Source of the DNA: Bacillus mobilis
GTDB lineage: Bacteria > Bacillota > Bacilli > Bacillales > Bacillaceae_G
Direction: 5' to 3'
Assembly: GCF_001884045.1 (NCBI RefSeq)
Contig: NZ_MACF01000129.1
Location: 1 to 48,361 of the forward strand
DNA: 48,361 nucleotides
In this document: piece by piece, positions 20,389 to 31,320 of the stretch
Layout of the letters: every line of letters starts with the position of its first letter
Position numbering within the stretch: position 1 is the first letter of the stretch
Notes under the pieces: generated by a model
Told to the model about the DNA's origin: nothing
What the model saw: only the letters and a program-made list of their open reading frames with translations
The model's database searches: none
Made by a program: the position numbers and the translations under genes

Positions 20389-21849
20389 TTAACGCTCTGT
20401 TTGTTTTGCCTCTTCCCATAAAACATCTAACTGCTCTAATGATAAATCTTGCATCTCTTTATTCATTTCAGCTACTTTTGCTTCCATGTATAAGAAACGA
20501 CCGACGAATTTCTCATTCGTTGAATGTAACGCTTCTTCGGGATCTATTTTATAATGACGAGCAATATTCACAAATGCAAATAGTAAATCGCCGAATTCAC
20601 CTAACATCTTCGCCTCATCCATGTTTGTAACTTCTTGCTGGAACTCTTGCCATTCTTCTAAAGCTTTTTCTATCATCGGTTGTACATCAACCCAATCAAA
20701 GCCAACCTTGCCAGCTTTTTTCTGGATTTCATAAGCGCGTAGTAACTGTGGCAAACTTTTTGGAACTCCATTTAAAACAGATTCTTTTACGAATCCTTTT
20801 TCTTGTTTTTTAATTTCTTCCCAATTAGCAAGTACTTCATCGGCACTATTTACATCTGTATTCCCAAATACATGCGGATGGCGACGAACCATTTTCTCAG
20901 ATAAAGTTCGAATAATATCATCTATAGAGAACCAACCTTCATCCTCTCCGATTTGGGCATGCAGCATAACTTGTAATAATACATCACCCAGTTCTTCTAC
21001 TAAGTGATCATCATCCTCTTCATCAATTGCTTCCAACACTTCATAAGCTTCCTCAATTAAATACTTCTTTAAAGATTGATGTGTTTGCTTTTTATCCCAC
21101 GGACAACCATTCGGTCCACGAAGGTCTGCAATAATTTCTCTAAGCACGTCAAACTGTTGATACAAGGACGCACGTTCCTGAACTGGTGGTACATATACAC
21201 TCGTTAAATTATTTAATTCCGTTTCATGATCTAACATGTACAACGGCACCTTTTTAACTTGTTCAAATGAAGTCCCTGCAGCTGTTACGATATACACTTC
21301 ATAATCATCTGGCAGCATCTCCATTAATGTTAATTTCACATCAGATGCAACGAATGCGTCATATACTTGGCAAAAGATTAAATGTTGACGTAATTCTAAT
21401 TGCCCTCTTTCAAATGATGTAGCATCAATTAATTGGAATCCTTCAATCGGATCAATCTTTAGACTTGCAAACATAGGATCAAGGAAACTTTGTCCACCTT
21501 CAATGCGCACTTCAACATTCGCTACTTCGCCTTTTTCCAATAATAGCTGAACCGTTCTTTCCGCTACAAGCGGATGCCCTGGCACGGCATAGATGATTTC
21601 TGCGCCTTCAGCTTGTTCTAACAATGTATTCGCAATTGTTTCATATACAATTTCAAACGTATCATGTGCTTCATACACACTGTCAAAGGCTGTATATTGT
21701 ATACCTTCTTTCTCCAACTCTTCTATAACGGGATGTTCCTTCGTTCTAACAAACATGTGATCTGCTTCTTTTATTTTTCGATATACACCCATCGTTAACT
21801 GATCTAACTCACCAGCACCTAATCCTAAAATAGTAATGATTCCACTCAC
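20389..21849 (-). CDS. mazG: MazG (YabN), tetrapyrrole-methylase/NTP pyrophosphohydrolase fusion
   Basis: Two domains in 486 residues. Residues 1-220 are a SAM-dependent tetrapyrrole-methylase fold ([21 protein letters not shown]). From about 245 is a MazG domain with [22 protein letters not shown] and EELGD, the EExxE...ExxD metal site that hydrolyses non-canonical NTPs. The role of the methylase half is unknown. The start is GTG at 21849 with GAGGTGG about 7 bases upstream. rqcP follows after 14 bases. Confidence 0.94.
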   Translation of the reverse strand: MSGIITILGLGAGELDQLTMGVYRKIKEADHMFVRTKEHPVIEELEKEGIQYTAFDSVYEAHDTFEIVYETIANTLLEQAEGAEIIYAVPGHPLVAERTVQLLLEKGEVANVEVRIEGGQSFLDPMFASLKIDPIEGFQLIDATSFERGQLELRQHLIFCQVYDAFVASDVKLTLMEMLPDDYEVYIVTAAGTSFEQVKKVPLYMLDHETELNNLTSVYVPPVQERASLYQQFDVLREIIADLRGPNGCPWDKKQTHQSLKKYLIEEAYEVLEAIDEEDDDHLVEELGDVLLQVMLHAQIGEDEGWFSIDDIIRTLSEKMVRRHPHVFGNTDVNSADEVLANWEEIKKQEKGFVKESVLNGVPKSLPQLLRAYEIQKKAGKVGFDWVDVQPMIEKALEEWQEFQQEVTNMDEAKMLGEFGDLLFAFVNIARHYKIDPEEALHSTNEKFVGRFLYMEAKVAEMNKEMQDLSLEQLDVLWEEAKQTER

Positions 21850-21861
21850 AACCTGCCACCT

Positions 21862-23463
21862 CTATCCACTCTTCTTCAAAGAACCTTCTTTTTTCTCTTT
21901 TTTCATAACGGTTCCTATTTCCGCTTTTGTAAATACACGTAATTTTAAAATTAAAAACATATATGCCAATCCGCCGATAGCTACACCTAACAACGCCTCA
22001 ATTGTCGCGATTCCTCTATGTTCCGTATCAATTACTAATCCAGACATTTGCATCACACGCATAAACATTATTAATACAAATCCCATACCGATACCACTAA
22101 TAACTACACCTAACATATTACGTTTATCGATGAGCGATTCAGATACGGCTTGCATAAGTAATGCACTATTTAACACAGAAATTACAAGTAACGCAACTAG
22201 TGTTGCGATTGCAGCTCCCTTCACACCAAAATACGGCATTAATATATAATTTAAAGCTAACTTTAAACAACTCCCAAATATAACGAATATTGCTGGTTTT
22301 AATGTTTGTCCTAACCCTTGCAAAATAGAAGCAGTTGTAATCGACAATGAACTAAATAAAATAGATAAAGATAAAATGGATAAAACATCTGACCCATCAC
22401 TATTTTCAAACAGCATAATATTCGTAGGCTGAATAATACAAGTTAATCCAATGGCCGCTGCAAATCCAATAACAAATGTTATTTTCATTGCTAACTTTAC
22501 CTTTTCTCGAATAAAGGAAAGATCTCCTCTTTCCTTCGCCGCTGTAATGATTGGAATAAGCGACAACGAGAAAGAAGTTGTCACGACAGTCCCTAATTGC
22601 ATAAGCGGGATACTTCTGTCATACACACCTTTTAATACCTTTGCACTTTCAGCTGGCTCTCCTGCTCCAATAAGTAAGGAATAGAAGGAAACCGAATCAG
22701 CCATTTGTATAAAAATAAGTACTAAGTTACTAACACAAATCGCCAATCCCTGCCAAAACAGAATTTTAATGATCCTCTTTTTGCCCTTAATTCTCTTTAC
22801 ACTTTTGAAGAATATAGAACGAAAGTCATGACGCATATAAAGTACAAGTACGATAATCCCAATCAGTCCACCTGCGATTGAACCTAACATAGCACCTGCA
22901 CCGACTGTATATAAATCAAATCCGTGAGCAATTAGGAATAGAGATAAAAATACAATAATAGAAACACGAATCGTTTGTTCTATCACTTGCGAAACAGCTG
23001 TTGGCATCATATTATTGAACCCCTGAAAATATCCTCTTGCTACAGATAGAAACGGCATCAATATGAATGAAAATGAAATAACACGTAATAACTTATCTAA
23101 GTGTATATCGCCCATAGCTGTTGCAATTGCTTCGGCACCAAAAAACAATGTAAAAAAGCCTATGAAACCAATTCCTAATAAAAACCAAAAAGATACACAA
23201 ATAATTTCTTCTGCTTCTTTTTGTTTCCCTCGCTCTAATCGTTCCGCAACCATTTTTGAAATTATAATGGGGAATCCATAAGTAGCTAAAATTAAACAAA
23301 ATCCATAAAACGGATAAATTTGTTGGTAAATATAAAAACCAATATCACCCGCTATATTTTGATATGGAATACGGTAAAAAGCGCTTAATACCTTTGTAAC
23401 AAAACTTGCGATTGTTAATATAATAGCCCCACGCCAAAAGGCTTGATACTTCTTCGATTCCAT
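21862..23463 (-). CDS. yabM: SpoVB/YabM-type MOP-family lipid flippase
   Basis: Integral membrane protein of 533 residues with about 14 predicted helices and a lysine-rich C-terminus. It begins with the MOP signature (WRGAIILTIASFVTKVLSAFYRIPYQ) and contains GxxxPxxIS-like FPIIISKM. The MurJ-like SpoVB group exports polysaccharide or peptidoglycan lipid precursors; the B. subtilis protein at this place is YabM. The substrate here is inferred. It ends 12 bases before mazG, so it starts a mazG-containing operon. Confidence 0.88.
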   Translation of the reverse strand: MESKKYQAFWRGAIILTIASFVTKVLSAFYRIPYQNIAGDIGFYIYQQIYPFYGFCLILATYGFPIIISKMVAERLERGKQKEAEEIICVSFWFLLGIGFIGFFTLFFGAEAIATAMGDIHLDKLLRVISFSFILMPFLSVARGYFQGFNNMMPTAVSQVIEQTIRVSIIVFLSLFLIAHGFDLYTVGAGAMLGSIAGGLIGIIVLVLYMRHDFRSIFFKSVKRIKGKKRIIKILFWQGLAICVSNLVLIFIQMADSVSFYSLLIGAGEPAESAKVLKGVYDRSIPLMQLGTVVTTSFSLSLIPIITAAKERGDLSFIREKVKLAMKITFVIGFAAAIGLTCIIQPTNIMLFENSDGSDVLSILSLSILFSSLSITTASILQGLGQTLKPAIFVIFGSCLKLALNYILMPYFGVKGAAIATLVALLVISVLNSALLMQAVSESLIDKRNMLGVVISGIGMGFVLIMFMRVMQMSGLVIDTEHRGIATIEALLGVAIGGLAYMFLILKLRVFTKAEIGTVMKKEKKEGSLKKSG

Positions 23464-23577
23464 ACAAGAAAACTCCTTTTTCTATTCTCACCCCTCGTAT
23501 TATATCATAAAGAAAAGGACAAGCTTCCTTACCTACACGAGTAATAATACGTTCGTGCAACGCTAGAAATGTTCAAC

Positions 23578-23607
23578 GAAAAAAGGTAGCAAAGCGCTAC
23601 CTTTTTT
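23578..23607. terminator. spoVT terminator
   Basis: GGTAGC/GCTACC stem extended by A/T pairs, with T-runs on both strands. Probably active for spoVT. Confidence 0.85.
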
Positions 23608-23695
23608 CAATATACATATATCTCCAAATAATTGATTTCTCAAGAAGAAATATCATAATTAGGAAAGATTGCTACTTCTAAAATTCGATATGGCC

Positions 23696-24232
23696 TTACT
23701 GCTCCATTTGTTTCGCTAAAAAGCTCGCAGCTGTATTTACTGACTTATGCTCTACTTCACTTATAATGGCCTCTTTAGAGAAGATAATAACAGCTCCAAT
23801 TGGATCCCCATTCGCAACAATCGGGCCGATTGTATAAGAACTAACTTTTTCTGTTACTCCATCAATAATTGAAATTTCGCTTTCATCCGTCATAATTACA
23901 GACTTACGATCTTCCATTGTCTTCTCAATTAAATCGCCAACGCTTTTATTTAAGTATTCTTTTTTAGATATGCCTGCTACCGCAATAATAGAATCACGAT
24001 CGCATACAAGCACATTATGTCCTAAGCTATCGTATAAAGCTTCCGTATATTCTTTTGCAAAATCACCTAGTTCACTAATCGGAGAATATTTCTTCAAAAT
24101 CACTTCTCCATCGCGATCAACAAATATTTCTAATGGGTCTCCTTCTCGGATACGTAAAGTTCTACGAATTTCCTTCGGGATTACTACCCTACCTAAATCA
24201 TCAATTCGACGTACGATTCCAGTTGCTTTCAT
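23696..24232 (-). CDS. spoVT: SpoVT, forespore transcription regulator
   Basis: Activates or represses sigma-G-dependent genes in the forespore. Residues 1-50 are an AbrB-type DNA-binding domain (ATGIVRRIDDLGRVVIP); residues 55-178 form a GAF-like sensor domain. The length of 178 is typical. The N-terminus closely resembles AbrB at 41.3 kb, so the window holds two paralogues of this domain. A sigma-G-type promoter lies 80-108 bases upstream, and a terminator follows. Confidence 0.96.
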   Translation of the reverse strand: MKATGIVRRIDDLGRVVIPKEIRRTLRIREGDPLEIFVDRDGEVILKKYSPISELGDFAKEYTEALYDSLGHNVLVCDRDSIIAVAGISKKEYLNKSVGDLIEKTMEDRKSVIMTDESEISIIDGVTEKVSSYTIGPIVANGDPIGAVIIFSKEAIISEVEHKSVNTAASFLAKQMEQ

Positions 24233-24311
24233 TCTAATGCTGCCTCACTTTCTACTGATGATGAAAGTGGTGAATTTACCTGTTCATGTAAAAATCACCA
24301 ACTGTTAGACA

Positions 24312-24340
24312 TAGTATTTTACACATTAGTTCTTCTATGC
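24312..24340 (-). promoter_or_regulatory. sigma-G promoter of spoVT
   Basis: GCATA (24336-24340), 17 bases, AATACTA (24312-24318). One mismatch from the sigma-G -10 CATnnTA. spoVT is known to be a sigma-G gene in B. subtilis. Confidence 0.6.
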
Positions 24341-24368
24341 ACGCCGAATTGTATTTTTTTATCTAATA

Positions 24369-27300
24369 TTAGGCATTTATGACTTCTTTTTTTACATCTG
24401 GTAGACCTTTTAATAAATTTTCAGCAATTGTTAACCACTTCGATGTCTCTAAGCCATTTGTTTTCATAACGATTTTCAATTGTGATCCTTCCATCCCTAA
24501 ACCGATCATACGTCCAAAACTATTTCCAAGCATGAATAATTTTCCGCCATCAATATTTTGACTTGCTTGTTCTGAGAACAGAATTGTTACTTCAAATTTA
24601 TTTTGCTTAATTAACTCAATTTGTTCTTTCATTGCCAATACTTTAATATTTGCAATTTGTAATAAGTAACCAACTTCTTGCGGGTAATCACCAAATCTAT
24701 CTATCATCTCTTCCTGCAACTCTTCAATATCCTCCATTGCAGAAACGCCTCTAAACTGTTTATACATCATAATTTTTTGTTTACTATCTGAAATATAAGC
24801 ATCTGGTAAATATGCATCTACTTCTAAATCAATTTCAACATTAACTGTATTTTCAACCCCATCTGTTCCTCTACGCTGTTCAATTGCATCTTTTAACATT
24901 TGAGAATATAGATCAAATCCGACAGAATCAATAAACCCATGCTGTTCGGCACCTAACAAGTTACCTGCACCACGAATAGATAAGTCTCTCATCGCAATTT
25001 TGAAACCTGATCCAAGCTCTGTGAACTCTTTAATGGCTTGTAGACGCCTCTCTGCAACTTCTGATAACACTTTATCTCGTTTGTATGCAAAGTATGCATA
25101 TGCAACACGATTAGAACGTCCGACACGCCCACGAAGCTGATACAACTGCGATAATCCCATACGATCTGCATCAAATACAATTAACGTATTTACATTCGGA
25201 ATATCTACACCCGTCTCAATAATTGTTGTACTTACAAGAACATCATGCTGTCCCTCTAAAAACGATAGCATAACAGACTCTAATTCACTTTCGTTCATTT
25301 TCCCATGTGCATAAGTTACACGTGCGTCTGGAACTAACATCGAAATTTCATCTGCTTTTCTTTCGATATCCTCCACACGATTATATAGGAAGTAAATTTG
25401 CCCACCTCTTGCAAGCTCTCGTTCTATCGCTTCTCGCATTAACGCTGGATTATACTCTACTACATACGTTTGAACTGGGAAACGATTTTCTGGTGGTGTC
25501 TCAATAACAGATAAGTCACGCACACCAAGCATAGACATATGGAGTGTACGCGGAATCGGAGTTGCGGTTAATGTTAATACGTCAACATTTGCTTTTAATT
25601 GTTTAATTTTTTCTTTATGCGTTACACCAAATCTTTGTTCTTCATCAATAATAAGGAGACCTAAATCTTTATAAGTAACATCTTTAGATAAAATACGATG
25701 CGTTCCAATTACGATATCTACCGTACCATCTCTTAAGCCTTTAATTGTTTCATTTTGCTGTTTTCTCGTACGGAATCTACTTAATAATCCTATATTGATT
25801 GGATAATCTTGAAAACGCTCTCGAATTGTTTCATAGTGTTGTTGTGCAAGGATCGTTGTCGGCACTAAAATGGCAACTTGTTTTTCATCCATAATTGCCT
25901 TAAATGCCGCACGGATAGCTACTTCCGTTTTTCCATATCCTACATCACCACAAAGAAGCCTATCCATCGGACGTCCACGTTCCATATCTTTCTTAATCTC
26001 TTCAATAGAACGTAATTGATCCTCTGTCTCTTGATACGGGAAAGAAGATTCAAATTCTTGTTGTTCTGCCGTATCTGGTGTATATGCATAACCCTTTGAG
26101 GCTTCGCGTTCAGCATATAATTTAATGAGATCATCCGCAATGTCTTGTACAGATTTTTCAACTTTCGTTTTGACCTTCTTCCAGTCATTTCCGCCCAATT
26201 TATAAACTTTAGGATCCTTACCTTCAGATCCTACATATTTTTGCACTTGGTCAATTTGTTCAATTGGAACGTATAACTTATCATTACCTTGATATTTAAT
26301 ATTCAAGTAATCTTTATGAACGCCATTAATCTCTAACGTCTCGATACCTAAGAATTTACCTATACCATGATTAACATGAACTACATAATCTCCAACTTTT
26401 AATTCCGAATAACTTTTAATACGTTCGGCATTAGATAACTTTTGCTTACGTTGTGATTTTTTAACTTTCTTATGAAAAAGCTCTTTTTCAGTAATAACAA
26501 CAAGCTTTTGCATCGGCATTTCAAATCCTGCATGTAAATCACCTACAGCAATTTGTAACCTTCCAGGCAATAATATATCTGTGCCCTCTACGATATCTGC
26601 CTCAATATCATAATCACTTAAAATATGTTGTAATTTTTTCACACGTTCATCATCAGTTCCGAGCACAACAGTCGTAAAATGCCCTTCGTTCCATCTGTCA
26701 ATTTCAGTTTTCAACAACTGCATCTGCCCATGGAAATCTTGCATTGTTTTACATGTCACATTCACAATATTTTGCGGATGTGTATGTGCTATATGACGTA
26801 AGAATAACGTTAAATATACAAAACTTCTTTTTTTATGATGAAGAAATTCCTCAAACGAGTGTGAGAAAGATAAATCTTGAATAATTGTTCCCTCACCAAG
26901 AAGTGAGATATACCATTCCGCCTCTTCCGTTTCAAGATGTGATGCTGTTTCTTGAATACGGGAAATCTCATCTAAAACCACAATACCATCTTCTGGTAAA
27001 TAATCTATCAGACTAGCAGGTTCGTTATAGAAAATAGATAAATATTTAAACATCTGTTCTATACTTTGCCCGTTTTTTAACATCTCAATTTCATGACTTA
27101 CCGTCTCAAGCACTGTAGTCTTCAATTTATCATCGGAAAGTTTTTGCATCGTCTTAGTTAAGCCTTCCTCAAGACGCTTAATTCCCGACTTCAATTCTTC
27201 CTGTGAAAATAAAAACTCTGTTGCTGGGCCAAATCTAACACTTTCTTTTTTATCTTGAGAGCGTTGTTCATCCACATCAAATAATCGAATAGAATCAACT

Positions 27301-27899
27301 TCTGTGTCGAAAAATTCAATACGAAATGGTAACTCTTCAGTTAATGGATAAATATCTAATATTCCTCCGCGCAAACTGAATTCCCCAGGAGCTTCTACCA
27401 TCGACTTACGCTCATAACCAATATGATGTAAAGTATGCAAGAATGTATCTAAATCAATCTCTTGCCCTAGATTAATTTCGATTTGCCTTTGCTTCCACAA
27501 TTCTTTCATTGGTAAAAATCTGCGTAGTCCTGCAACCGGTGCTACAATAATCCCATTCTCTCCTGCAGCTAAACGATTTAACACTTCAATACGTTGCGCC
27601 TTCAATTCTGGGCTTGCAACACCAATTTCTGATGCTATCAATTCATTTACTGGGTATAGCCACACATCTTTTTCACCAAGTAACGCCACTAAATCTTCAT
27701 GTACTTTTTGCGCTTGATATAAATTATGCGTCACAATAAGTTGTGATTTTTTTGTTTTTTTATATAAGGCCGCCATTAATAACGAACGAGAAGAGGTTGC
27801 CATACCTGATACAAGCTGTTCTTTTAAACCATCTTCTAATCCATTAATAACCGATTGGATCTCTTCATTTTTATAAAATTGCTCTAATAAACCTATCAT
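24369..27899 (-). CDS. mfd: Mfd, transcription-repair coupling factor
   Basis: Large ATP-dependent translocase that removes RNA polymerase stalled at DNA lesions and recruits UvrA. The 1176-residue protein has an N-terminal UvrB-like part, an RNA-polymerase-interacting region (GDYVVHVNHGIGKFLGIE), RecG-like motor motifs (GDVGYGKTEVA Walker A, DEEQRFG box, TATPIPRTL) and a C-terminal regulatory domain. The frame is open to 27992, but that part crosses the fin terminator. ATG at 27899 with GAGAGGGG about 7 bases upstream is the start. Confidence 0.97.
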   Translation of the reverse strand: MIGLLEQFYKNEEIQSVINGLEDGLKEQLVSGMATSSRSLLMAALYKKTKKSQLIVTHNLYQAQKVHEDLVALLGEKDVWLYPVNELIASEIGVASPELKAQRIEVLNRLAAGENGIIVAPVAGLRRFLPMKELWKQRQIEINLGQEIDLDTFLHTLHHIGYERKSMVEAPGEFSLRGGILDIYPLTEELPFRIEFFDTEVDSIRLFDVDEQRSQDKKESVRFGPATEFLFSQEELKSGIKRLEEGLTKTMQKLSDDKLKTTVLETVSHEIEMLKNGQSIEQMFKYLSIFYNEPASLIDYLPEDGIVVLDEISRIQETASHLETEEAEWYISLLGEGTIIQDLSFSHSFEEFLHHKKRSFVYLTLFLRHIAHTHPQNIVNVTCKTMQDFHGQMQLLKTEIDRWNEGHFTTVVLGTDDERVKKLQHILSDYDIEADIVEGTDILLPGRLQIAVGDLHAGFEMPMQKLVVITEKELFHKKVKKSQRKQKLSNAERIKSYSELKVGDYVVHVNHGIGKFLGIETLEINGVHKDYLNIKYQGNDKLYVPIEQIDQVQKYVGSEGKDPKVYKLGGNDWKKVKTKVEKSVQDIADDLIKLYAEREASKGYAYTPDTAEQQEFESSFPYQETEDQLRSIEEIKKDMERGRPMDRLLCGDVGYGKTEVAIRAAFKAIMDEKQVAILVPTTILAQQHYETIRERFQDYPINIGLLSRFRTRKQQNETIKGLRDGTVDIVIGTHRILSKDVTYKDLGLLIIDEEQRFGVTHKEKIKQLKANVDVLTLTATPIPRTLHMSMLGVRDLSVIETPPENRFPVQTYVVEYNPALMREAIERELARGGQIYFLYNRVEDIERKADEISMLVPDARVTYAHGKMNESELESVMLSFLEGQHDVLVSTTIIETGVDIPNVNTLIVFDADRMGLSQLYQLRGRVGRSNRVAYAYFAYKRDKVLSEVAERRLQAIKEFTELGSGFKIAMRDLSIRGAGNLLGAEQHGFIDSVGFDLYSQMLKDAIEQRRGTDGVENTVNVEIDLEVDAYLPDAYISDSKQKIMMYKQFRGVSAMEDIEELQEEMIDRFGDYPQEVGYLLQIANIKVLAMKEQIELIKQNKFEVTILFSEQASQNIDGGKLFMLGNSFGRMIGLGMEGSQLKIVMKTNGLETSKWLTIAENLLKGLPDVKKEVINA

Positions 27900-27970
27900 T
27901 TTCAAAACCCCTCTCAACATAAAGAGCAAGCCACTACATTTTATGCAAATATTTCGGAAAAAGAAAACAG

Positions 27971-27995
27971 AAAAATGCTTTGGACATGCCAAAGC
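27971..27995 (-). terminator. fin terminator
   Basis: GCTTTGG/CCAAAGC stem, CATGT loop, then ATTTTT on the minus strand. It lies 10 bases beyond the fin stop and before the true mfd start. Confidence 0.82.
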
Positions 27996-28004
27996 GACAA
28001 CATT

Positions 28005-28229
28005 TTATTGCAGAAATTTTTCATATTCATAATACTCAGGATAAGATGCGAGCGTTTCTTGACACGATTCACAAATCGTTTGTATATATATATTTCCATT
28101 CTCATGAAAATGAATCATCTCTACTACTTCTTGCTCTGTTAGTTGAAATAAAACGTCGCTATATACTTTTTCTGCAGTAACGGAGCCTACATTACTCCCG
28201 CAATGTCTGCAATGATAATAACCTTCCAT
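28005..28229 (-). CDS. fin: Fin (YabK), anti-sigma-F factor
   Basis: The 74-residue protein has two CxxC pairs (C7/C10 and C53/C56) that bind zinc in the family. It matches B. subtilis Fin in YYHCRHCG, HENGNIY, TICESCQE and the YxEYEKFLQ end. Fin is made in the forespore, binds core RNA polymerase and sigma-F, and helps the switch from sigma-F to sigma-G. AGGAGG lies 5 bases before ATG. The sigma-F/G-type promoter fits this timing. It lies between pth and mfd as in B. subtilis. Confidence 0.94.
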   Translation of the reverse strand: MEGYYHCRHCGSNVGSVTAEKVYSDVLFQLTEQEVVEMIHFHENGNIYIQTICESCQETLASYPEYYEYEKFLQ

Positions 28230-28257
28230 ACTAGCCTCCTAAAAATCCAATTACTAC

Positions 28258-28287
28258 TAGTATGGGTAAAAATAAAACAAAATATTC
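28258..28287 (-). promoter_or_regulatory. sigma-F/G promoter of fin
   Basis: GAATA (28283-28287), exactly 18 bases, CATACTA (28258-28264). This is a full match to the sigma-G consensus GnATr-N18-CATnnTA, which overlaps sigma-F specificity. Transcription would start about 20 bases before the fin start. Confidence 0.75.
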
Positions 28288-28299
28288 CCAATCATACCC

Positions 28300-28860
28300 T
28301 TAACTATTGAAGGTATTCATGATTTGAAGGAAAGGTTTATTTAACCATTCTTCACATGCATCCGCTGCTTTTTCAATAGAATGACCCACATCAGGAATTT
28401 CTTCCGATGTGAAACGTCCTAATACGTAATCTACTACCTTCATGCCATTTTTCGGACGATCAATTCCCATGCGGATGCGTTGAAACTCTTGTGTTCCTAA
28501 ATGTGAAATTGTTGATTTCACACCATTATGTCCACCAGCACTACCTTTCATACGAAGGCGTAATTTACCTACAGGAATGTCTAAATCATCGTACAGAACA
28601 ACGAAGTCCTCAACATCAATTTTATAGTAATCCATGAGCGGACGAATACTTTCCCCAGATAAATTCATATATGTAAGTGGCTTTAATAAGATTACTTTTT
28701 CCCCATTAACAAATCCTGCACCAAATACTCCTTTAAATTTTTGTTCATTCAAAGAAATATTCCAACGCTTTGCAAGTTCATCAATTGCCATAAATCCAAT
28801 ATTATGCCTTGTTAATTCATATTCTCTACCCGGGTTCCCAAGTCCTACTATCAATTTCAT
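28300..28860 (-). CDS. pth: Peptidyl-tRNA hydrolase
   Basis: Releases peptides from tRNA after premature drop-off; SpoVC in B. subtilis. The 186-residue protein begins [11 protein letters not shown], with catalytic His19 (TRHNIGF), the DDLDIPVG loop and GGHNGVKS. The frame is open to 28932, but the added part only translates the prs-pth hairpin. ATG at 28860 is the family start, though its ribosome site is weak (AAAGTAGTGG). Confidence 0.96.
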   Translation of the reverse strand: MKLIVGLGNPGREYELTRHNIGFMAIDELAKRWNISLNEQKFKGVFGAGFVNGEKVILLKPLTYMNLSGESIRPLMDYYKIDVEDFVVLYDDLDIPVGKLRLRMKGSAGGHNGVKSTISHLGTQEFQRIRMGIDRPKNGMKVVDYVLGRFTSEEIPDVGHSIEKAADACEEWLNKPFLQIMNTFNS

Positions 28861-28889
28861 TCTTGTACCACTACTTTCTTTTTTCGATA

Positions 28890-28920
28890 CGAAAAGACGT
28901 AACCAATCTTGGTTACGTCT
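28890..28920 (-). terminator. hairpin between prs and pth, weak terminator
   Basis: 12-bp perfect inverted repeat AGACGTAACCAA/TTGGTTACGTCT with only four T after it on the minus strand. It may attenuate rather than end prs transcription before pth. Confidence 0.7.
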
Positions 28921-28932
28921 CATTCTATCCAA

Positions 28933-29886
28933 TTAATTGAATAATACACTTACAGATTCTTCTTCGTATACACGAATGATTGCTTCTCCGATTAATGGAG
29001 CAACTGAAAGTTCATGTACTTTGTCGATTTTCTTATCTTCCGGTAATACGATAGAGTTCGTTACAACTAACTCTTTAATATTTGAGTTTTGGATACGCTC
29101 AATTGCTGGACCAGATAATACTGGGTGTGTACAGCAAGCATATACTTCAGAAGCACCGTTCTCAACAAGAGCGTTTGCTGCTAATGTAATTGTACCAGCT
29201 GTATCAATGATGTCATCAATTAAAATTGCTGTCTTACCTTCAATATTACCGATAATGTTCATTACCTCTGATACGTTCGGACGAGGACGACGCTTATCAA
29301 TAATAGCGATTGGTGCTTTTAGGCGATCCGCCATTTTTCTAGCACGAGTTACCCCACCATGATCAGGTGACACGATTACGATATCTTTAAGACCTTTTGT
29401 TTCAAAGTAATCTGAAAGAATCGGTACACCCATTAAGTGGTCGATTGGGATATCAAAGAACCCTTGAATTTGTGGAGCATGTAAATCTAGAGTGATTACA
29501 CGAGTTGCACCTGCTGTTTCAAGCAAGTTTGCTACAAGTTTCGATGTAATTGGTTCACGAGAACGCGCTTTACGGTCTTGACGCGCATAACCATAGTAAG
29601 GAATAACAATATTAATTGTTTTTGCAGATGCACGCTTTAATGCATCGATCATAATAAGTAATTCCATGATATGTTCGTTTACTGGGAAGCTTGTAGATTG
29701 AATAATGAATACATCGCAACCACGGATACTTTCTTCAATGTTAATTTGAACTTCTCCATCACTAAAACGATCAACAGAACATTTTCCTAGTCCTACTCCA
29801 ATGTGCTTTGCAATTTGCTCAGCAAGTTCCTTATTAGAGTTTAAAGAGAATACTTTCAAATTAGAATTTAGATATTGAGTCGACAT
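28933..29886 (-). CDS. prs: Ribose-phosphate pyrophosphokinase
   Basis: Makes PRPP from ribose-5-phosphate and ATP for nucleotide, histidine and tryptophan synthesis. The 317-residue protein has FSDGEVQ, the [12 protein letters not shown] loop, [14 protein letters not shown], and the PRPP-site [19 protein letters not shown] lies 9 bases before ATG at 29886. In B. subtilis ctc (general stress protein, L25 family) lies between prs and pth; here only about 70 bases with a hairpin separate them. Confidence 0.97.
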   Translation of the reverse strand: MSTQYLNSNLKVFSLNSNKELAEQIAKHIGVGLGKCSVDRFSDGEVQINIEESIRGCDVFIIQSTSFPVNEHIMELLIMIDALKRASAKTINIVIPYYGYARQDRKARSREPITSKLVANLLETAGATRVITLDLHAPQIQGFFDIPIDHLMGVPILSDYFETKGLKDIVIVSPDHGGVTRARKMADRLKAPIAIIDKRRPRPNVSEVMNIIGNIEGKTAILIDDIIDTAGTITLAANALVENGASEVYACCTHPVLSGPAIERIQNSNIKELVVTNSIVLPEDKKIDKVHELSVAPLIGEAIIRVYEEESVSVLFN

Positions 29887-29904
29887 CTAGATTAACCCTC
29901 CACA

Positions 29905-31284
29905 TTATGATTTTTTCTTATTCAGCAATTGATCAACATAGTCTTCTTTGTTAACTTGACGTGCACGTGCTACAGATAATGCTTTTGATGGAACATTCTC
30001 TGTAATTGTAGAGCCTGCTGCCACATAAGCACCATCTTCAACTGTTACAGGAGCAACAAGGTTTGAATTACATCCAATAAATACCCCGTTACCAATCACA
30101 GTTTTGAATTTATTCTTACCGTCATAGTTCACCGTAATTGAACCACAACCAAGATTCACGTCTTCTCCAACTTGTGCATCCCCGATATAACTTAAGTGTG
30201 AAGCTTTACTTCTATTACCAAAAACAGTTTTTTTGATTTCCACGAAGTTTCCAACGCGTACTTCATCTCCAATAACTGAATCTGGGCGAATATGTGCAAA
30301 TGGACCAACCGATACTTCTGTACCAAGTTTACTATCATGTACAGTAGATTGACGAATTGTCGTACGATCTCCAATTTCACTATCGCGAATTACTGTATGC
30401 GGTCCAATTTCACAATCAGAACCGATTACAGTGTTCCCCTCAATAATTGTTCCTGGATGAAGAACTGTATCACTACCGATAATTGCATCAGCAGAAATAT
30501 ACGTGTTACTCGGATCAATAATCGTAACACCATTTACCATGTTCTTTCGGTTGATACGGTTTTTCATAATAATTTCCGCTTGCGATAGAGCGACTCTGTC
30601 GTTAACACCTAACGTTTCATCGAAGTGCTCTGTTTGATAAGCCGATACAATGTGACCTTCATTTTTTAAAATCTCAATAACATCTGGCAGGTAATATTCA
30701 CCTTGTACGTTATCATTTGAAACTTTAGAAAGCGAAGCGAATAAAGCTTTATTATCAAAACAATACGTACCTGTATTGATTTCTTTAATAGCTAATTCTT
30801 TCTCATTTGCATCCTTATGCTCAACAATCTTTTCAACATGACCATTCTCGTTACGAACGATACGACCATATCCAGCAGGCTCTTCTATGTAAGCTGTTAG
30901 CACCGTTGCCATTGCCCCTGCTTCTTTATGTTGCTGAAGCAATGATTCCATCGTTTCAGCAGTTATTAGCGGCGTATCACCACAAATAACTAAAGTTGTT
31001 CCTTCTTCATTTGCAAGTACACTTGCAGCTTGATCTACAGCATGCGCTGTACCAAGTTGTTCTGCTTGTAATGCAAACTCACTTACGTTTCCTAGCTGTT
31101 CTTGTACCATTTCAGCACCATGTCCTACGACTGTTACAAGTTTCTGCAATCCTAATTGAGATACTTGATCGACAACATGTTGTACCATAGGTTTTCCACA
31201 TACAGGATGAAGCACTTTGTATAGCTTAGACTTCATACGTGTGCCTTTACCTGCAGCTAGAATCACTGCAAATCTGTTTGACAT
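29905..31284 (-). CDS. glmU: Bifunctional GlcNAc-1-P uridyltransferase / GlcN-1-P acetyltransferase
   Basis: Makes UDP-GlcNAc for peptidoglycan and teichoic acids. The N-terminal pyrophosphorylase has LAAGKGTRM at 9-17 and a downstream Lys. From about 250 a left-handed beta helix of hexapeptide repeats carries the acetyltransferase. The 459-residue length is typical. The frame extends to 31302, but ATG at 31284 has GGAGGG 5-6 bases upstream. prs begins 18 bases after its stop, so the two are one operon, as in B. subtilis. Confidence 0.96.
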   Translation of the reverse strand: MSNRFAVILAAGKGTRMKSKLYKVLHPVCGKPMVQHVVDQVSQLGLQKLVTVVGHGAEMVQEQLGNVSEFALQAEQLGTAHAVDQAASVLANEEGTTLVICGDTPLITAETMESLLQQHKEAGAMATVLTAYIEEPAGYGRIVRNENGHVEKIVEHKDANEKELAIKEINTGTYCFDNKALFASLSKVSNDNVQGEYYLPDVIEILKNEGHIVSAYQTEHFDETLGVNDRVALSQAEIIMKNRINRKNMVNGVTIIDPSNTYISADAIIGSDTVLHPGTIIEGNTVIGSDCEIGPHTVIRDSEIGDRTTIRQSTVHDSKLGTEVSVGPFAHIRPDSVIGDEVRVGNFVEIKKTVFGNRSKASHLSYIGDAQVGEDVNLGCGSITVNYDGKNKFKTVIGNGVFIGCNSNLVAPVTVEDGAYVAAGSTITENVPSKALSVARARQVNKEDYVDQLLNKKKS

Positions 31285-31320
31285 ATAGACCCTCCATCGC
31301 AACCTATTTATCCATTAACG

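Noticed and set aside
28861-28932. N-terminal extension of Pth by 24 residues
   Set aside because: The open frame only translates the prs-pth hairpin; the family start is the ATG at 28860.
28937-29362. 141-codon plus-strand open frame opposite prs
   Set aside because: It lies wholly inside prs in antisense, has no Shine-Dalgarno site or known domain, and its length follows from prs codon usage.
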